Below, in pieces: positions 12,514-13,858 of a DNA stretch of 13,858 nucleotides. The translations under genes and the position numbers were made by a program. The notes below the pieces were generated by a model that made no database searches, was not told where the DNA came from, and saw only the letters and a program-made list of their open reading frames with translations. Source of the DNA: Pseudomonadota bacterium (GTDB lineage Bacteria; Pseudomonadota; Alphaproteobacteria; Rhizobiales; Beijerinckiaceae). Every line of letters starts with the position of its first letter. Position 1 is the stretch's first letter. Location of the stretch: the NCBI GenBank assembly GCA_023426505.1, contig JAFAAP010000244.1, positions 1-13,858 of the forward strand, in the 5' to 3' direction.

Positions 12514-13155
12514 CTAGAGCAGCCCGGCCCCCACGTTCACCGCGAGCGCCAGGATCGTTGTGTTGAACAGGAAGGACAGGATCGTGTGGGCGAGCGCGAG
12601 GCGGCGCATGCGCCGCGACAGGATGACCACGTCGGAGGTCTGGGCCGCCGCCCCGAGGTTGAAGGCGAAATAGAGGAAGTCCCAGTAGTCGGGCTTGCCC
12701 TCGTGCGGGAACTTCAGGCCCTGCCGCTCGCCCGCGTCGCCGTAATACTCGTGAGCGTAATGGATGGCGTAGATCGTGTGCACGAAGAACCACGAGCACA
12801 GGATGGTGATCGCCGCGACCGAAAGGCGAAAAACCTGCTGGCCCGCCGGGTCGTCATGGATGCCCTTGAGCTCCACCGCGATCGCCGCGAGGCTCGCGAT
12901 GGCCGCCGCCATGGTGAGGGTCAGGACGGCGACCGCCCCCTCGTCCTCCCAGGCCGCCCGCTCCTGCATGCGGCTGGGCGAAGCTCCGACCGCGCTCGTC
13001 CAGGCAATGCTCAGATAGCACACGACCCCGATGTCCCAGGACACGAGGAGCCGGGTGTTCACCATCCATTCGGCCGGCAGGATCGGGAACACCAGTGCGG
13101 CCAGAAGGGCGGAGCCGAGAAGACGCGGGCGCAGGCGGGGCGGAAGGCGGATCAT
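12514..13155 (-). CDS. DUF1345 family integral membrane protein
   Basis: This encodes a 213-residue protein with about five or six transmembrane segments (approximately 10-28, 36-54, 73-95, 110-130, 157-172 and 187-210). The C-terminal part carries the pattern I associate with DUF1345: HYAHEYYG (132-139), KPDYWDFLYFAFNLGAAAQT (154-173) followed by SDV (174-176), and SFLFNTTILALAVN (194-207). The function is not established. The compact last two helices with TSDV between resemble ion-channel-like pore segments, but this is only suggestive. ATG 13155 follows a GGAG that is very close to the start. It probably forms a two-gene unit with the downstream acetyltransferase. It diverges from osmC over a 155-base region in which I could not identify a convincing promoter, although a small GGCG-AAAG-CGCC hairpin lies at 13217-13228. 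Confidence 0.87.
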   Translation of the reverse strand: MIRLPPRLRPRLLGSALLAALVFPILPAEWMVNTRLLVSWDIGVVCYLSIAWTSAVGASPSRMQERAAWEDEGAVAVLTLTMAAAIASLAAIAVELKGIHDDPAGQQVFRLSVAAITILCSWFFVHTIYAIHYAHEYYGDAGERQGLKFPHEGKPDYWDFLYFAFNLGAAAQTSDVVILSRRMRRLALAHTILSFLFNTTILALAVNVGAGLL

Positions 13156-13310
13156 GCTCCGGACTTTCGTGGCGGCGGTTCCGGTTCGAGAAACCCGAGC
13201 CCGGGGCGGAACGCAAGGCGAAAGCGCCAAGGCGGCTTTGCGCCGGCAACCTCTGGCGTCCGGTCCAGCCTGTTCTAGATGCCCCAGCGTAACCTCACAG
13301 GGAGACACAC

Positions 13311-13733
13311 ATGAACCGCAAGGCAAGAGCCGTCTGGCAGGGCACGGGCAAGGATGGCAGCGGCCACCTCTCGGCCGATTCGGGCGTTCTGTCGAACACG
13401 CCCTACTCCTTCAAGACCCGCTTCGAGAACGAGAAGGGGACCAATCCGGAGGAGCTGATCGCGGCCGCCCATGCGGGCTGCTTCACCATGGCGCTCGCCT
13501 TCCAGCTTCAGGGCGCGGGCTTCACGCCGACCGAGCTCGCCACCGAGGCGGTGGTGACGCTGGAACAGGAGGGATCGGGCTTCAAGATCTCCAAGTCCGC
13601 CCTGACGCTCAACGCCAACGTGCCGGGGATCGACCGCGCCAAGTTCGAGGAACTCGCCCGCGCGGCCGAGAAGAACTGCCCGGTCTCCAAGGTGCTCAAC
13701 GCCGAGATCACGATGAACTTCACGCTCGCGTGA
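13311..13733 (+). CDS. osmC: OsmC family organic hydroperoxide reductase
   Basis: This encodes a 140-residue protein that aligns by eye along its whole length with E. coli OsmC, including SGVLSNTPYSFKTRFENEKG (24-43), NPEELIAAAHAGCF (45-58) and NCPVSKVLNAEIT (122-134). Cys57 and Cys123 are the peroxidatic and resolving cysteines, and Arg37 and Glu48 occupy the positions of the conserved active-site pair. The enzyme is a cytoplasmic, usually dimeric thiol peroxidase that detoxifies organic hydroperoxides and is often induced by osmotic or oxidative stress. ATG 13311 is supported by AGGGAGA 6 bases upstream. The full-length match to OsmC rather than Ohr makes me favour the OsmC branch. A palindromic repeat starts 12 bases after the stop and probably ends the transcript. 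Confidence 0.95.
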   Translation: MNRKARAVWQGTGKDGSGHLSADSGVLSNTPYSFKTRFENEKGTNPEELIAAAHAGCFTMALAFQLQGAGFTPTELATEAVVTLEQEGSGFKISKSALTLNANVPGIDRAKFEELARAAEKNCPVSKVLNAEITMNFTLA

Positions 13734-13744
13734 GGCTGCGCCCC

Positions 13745-13858
13745 ACCTCTCCCCTTGGGAGAGGTCGGACCGTCAGGTCCGGGTGAGGGGTTACAGGTCC
13801 ATCCCGAGAGCGTTCTCCCCCTCACCCTCGCTTCGCTCGACCTCTCCCCACCGGGGAG
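13745..13858. repeat. Palindromic intergenic repeat element, cut by the window edge
   Basis: Nested complementarities are seen. ACCTCTCCC (13745-13753) pairs with GGGAGAGGT (13757-13765). CGGACC (13766-13771) pairs with GGTCCG (13776-13781). GGGTGAGGGG (13781-13790) pairs with CCCCTCACCC (13818-13827). A second CCTCTCCCC block (13841-13849) begins another hairpin with GGGGAG at the right edge. The two halves look like converging copies of one element. From memory, CCTCTCCC...GGGTGAGGGG units are dispersed widely between genes in Hyphomicrobiales. It may also terminate osmC. Confidence 0.7.

Noticed and set aside
13208..13212. GGAAC as a general stress (EcfG) -35 box before osmC
   Set aside because: No CGTT-type -10 is found at the required distance; other GGAAC occurrences near 617 and 6985 fail the same test.

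Overview
The window is GC-rich, tightly packed bacterial chromosome. Codon use, gene content and several gene orders point to an alphaproteobacterium of the Hyphomicrobiales, most likely Methylobacteriaceae (Methylobacterium or Microvirga-like). This assignment is an inference from recognised protein families and from the typical order DUF1674 / htpX / rsmB-like / heparinase-like / purH; no database search was possible. No plasmid, phage, transposase, CRISPR, tRNA or rRNA signal was seen.

Layout. 1-1500: the 3' end of acetyl-CoA synthetase (acs) with a strong palindrome behind it, then a DUF6356 small protein, an exported L,D-transpeptidase and a two-helix membrane mini-protein, all on +. 1501-4320: a minus-strand stress cassette, read as CMD/AhpD-like protein -> ECF41-type sigma factor (SigJ-like) -> cyclopropane-fatty-acid synthase. 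A match to the ECF41 target promoter lies just before the CMD gene. 4331-4567 (-): DUF1674, the SDHAF4 succinate dehydrogenase assembly family, divergent from htpX. 4706-8804 (+): htpX membrane protease, an RsmB/NOP-type rRNA cytosine methyltransferase, and a heparinase II/III-like protein without a signal peptide. 8900-10492: purH. 10630-11930: a PAP2 phosphatase coupled by an ATGA overlap to recX. 11927-13155 (-): a GNAT acetyltransferase and a DUF1345 membrane protein. 13311-13733 (+): osmC, followed by a palindromic intergenic repeat that runs off the window.

How they work together. Much of the window is core housekeeping: acetate activation, purine synthesis, rRNA methylation, RecA control and SDH assembly. 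Envelope and oxidative stress functions are mixed in: L,D-transpeptidase, Cfa, HtpX, OsmC, and an AhpD-like protein driven by its own fused-domain sigma factor. The most distinctive unit is the CMD-ECF41-cfa cassette. Its first two genes and promoter match a described ECF41 arrangement; cfa as the downstream gene is the less usual part. I see no convincing wholly new system. The points most worth testing are that cassette and a set of GTCTCA-type inverted repeats around the L,D-transpeptidase and mini-protein genes. No gene-free stretch exceeds 300 bases.
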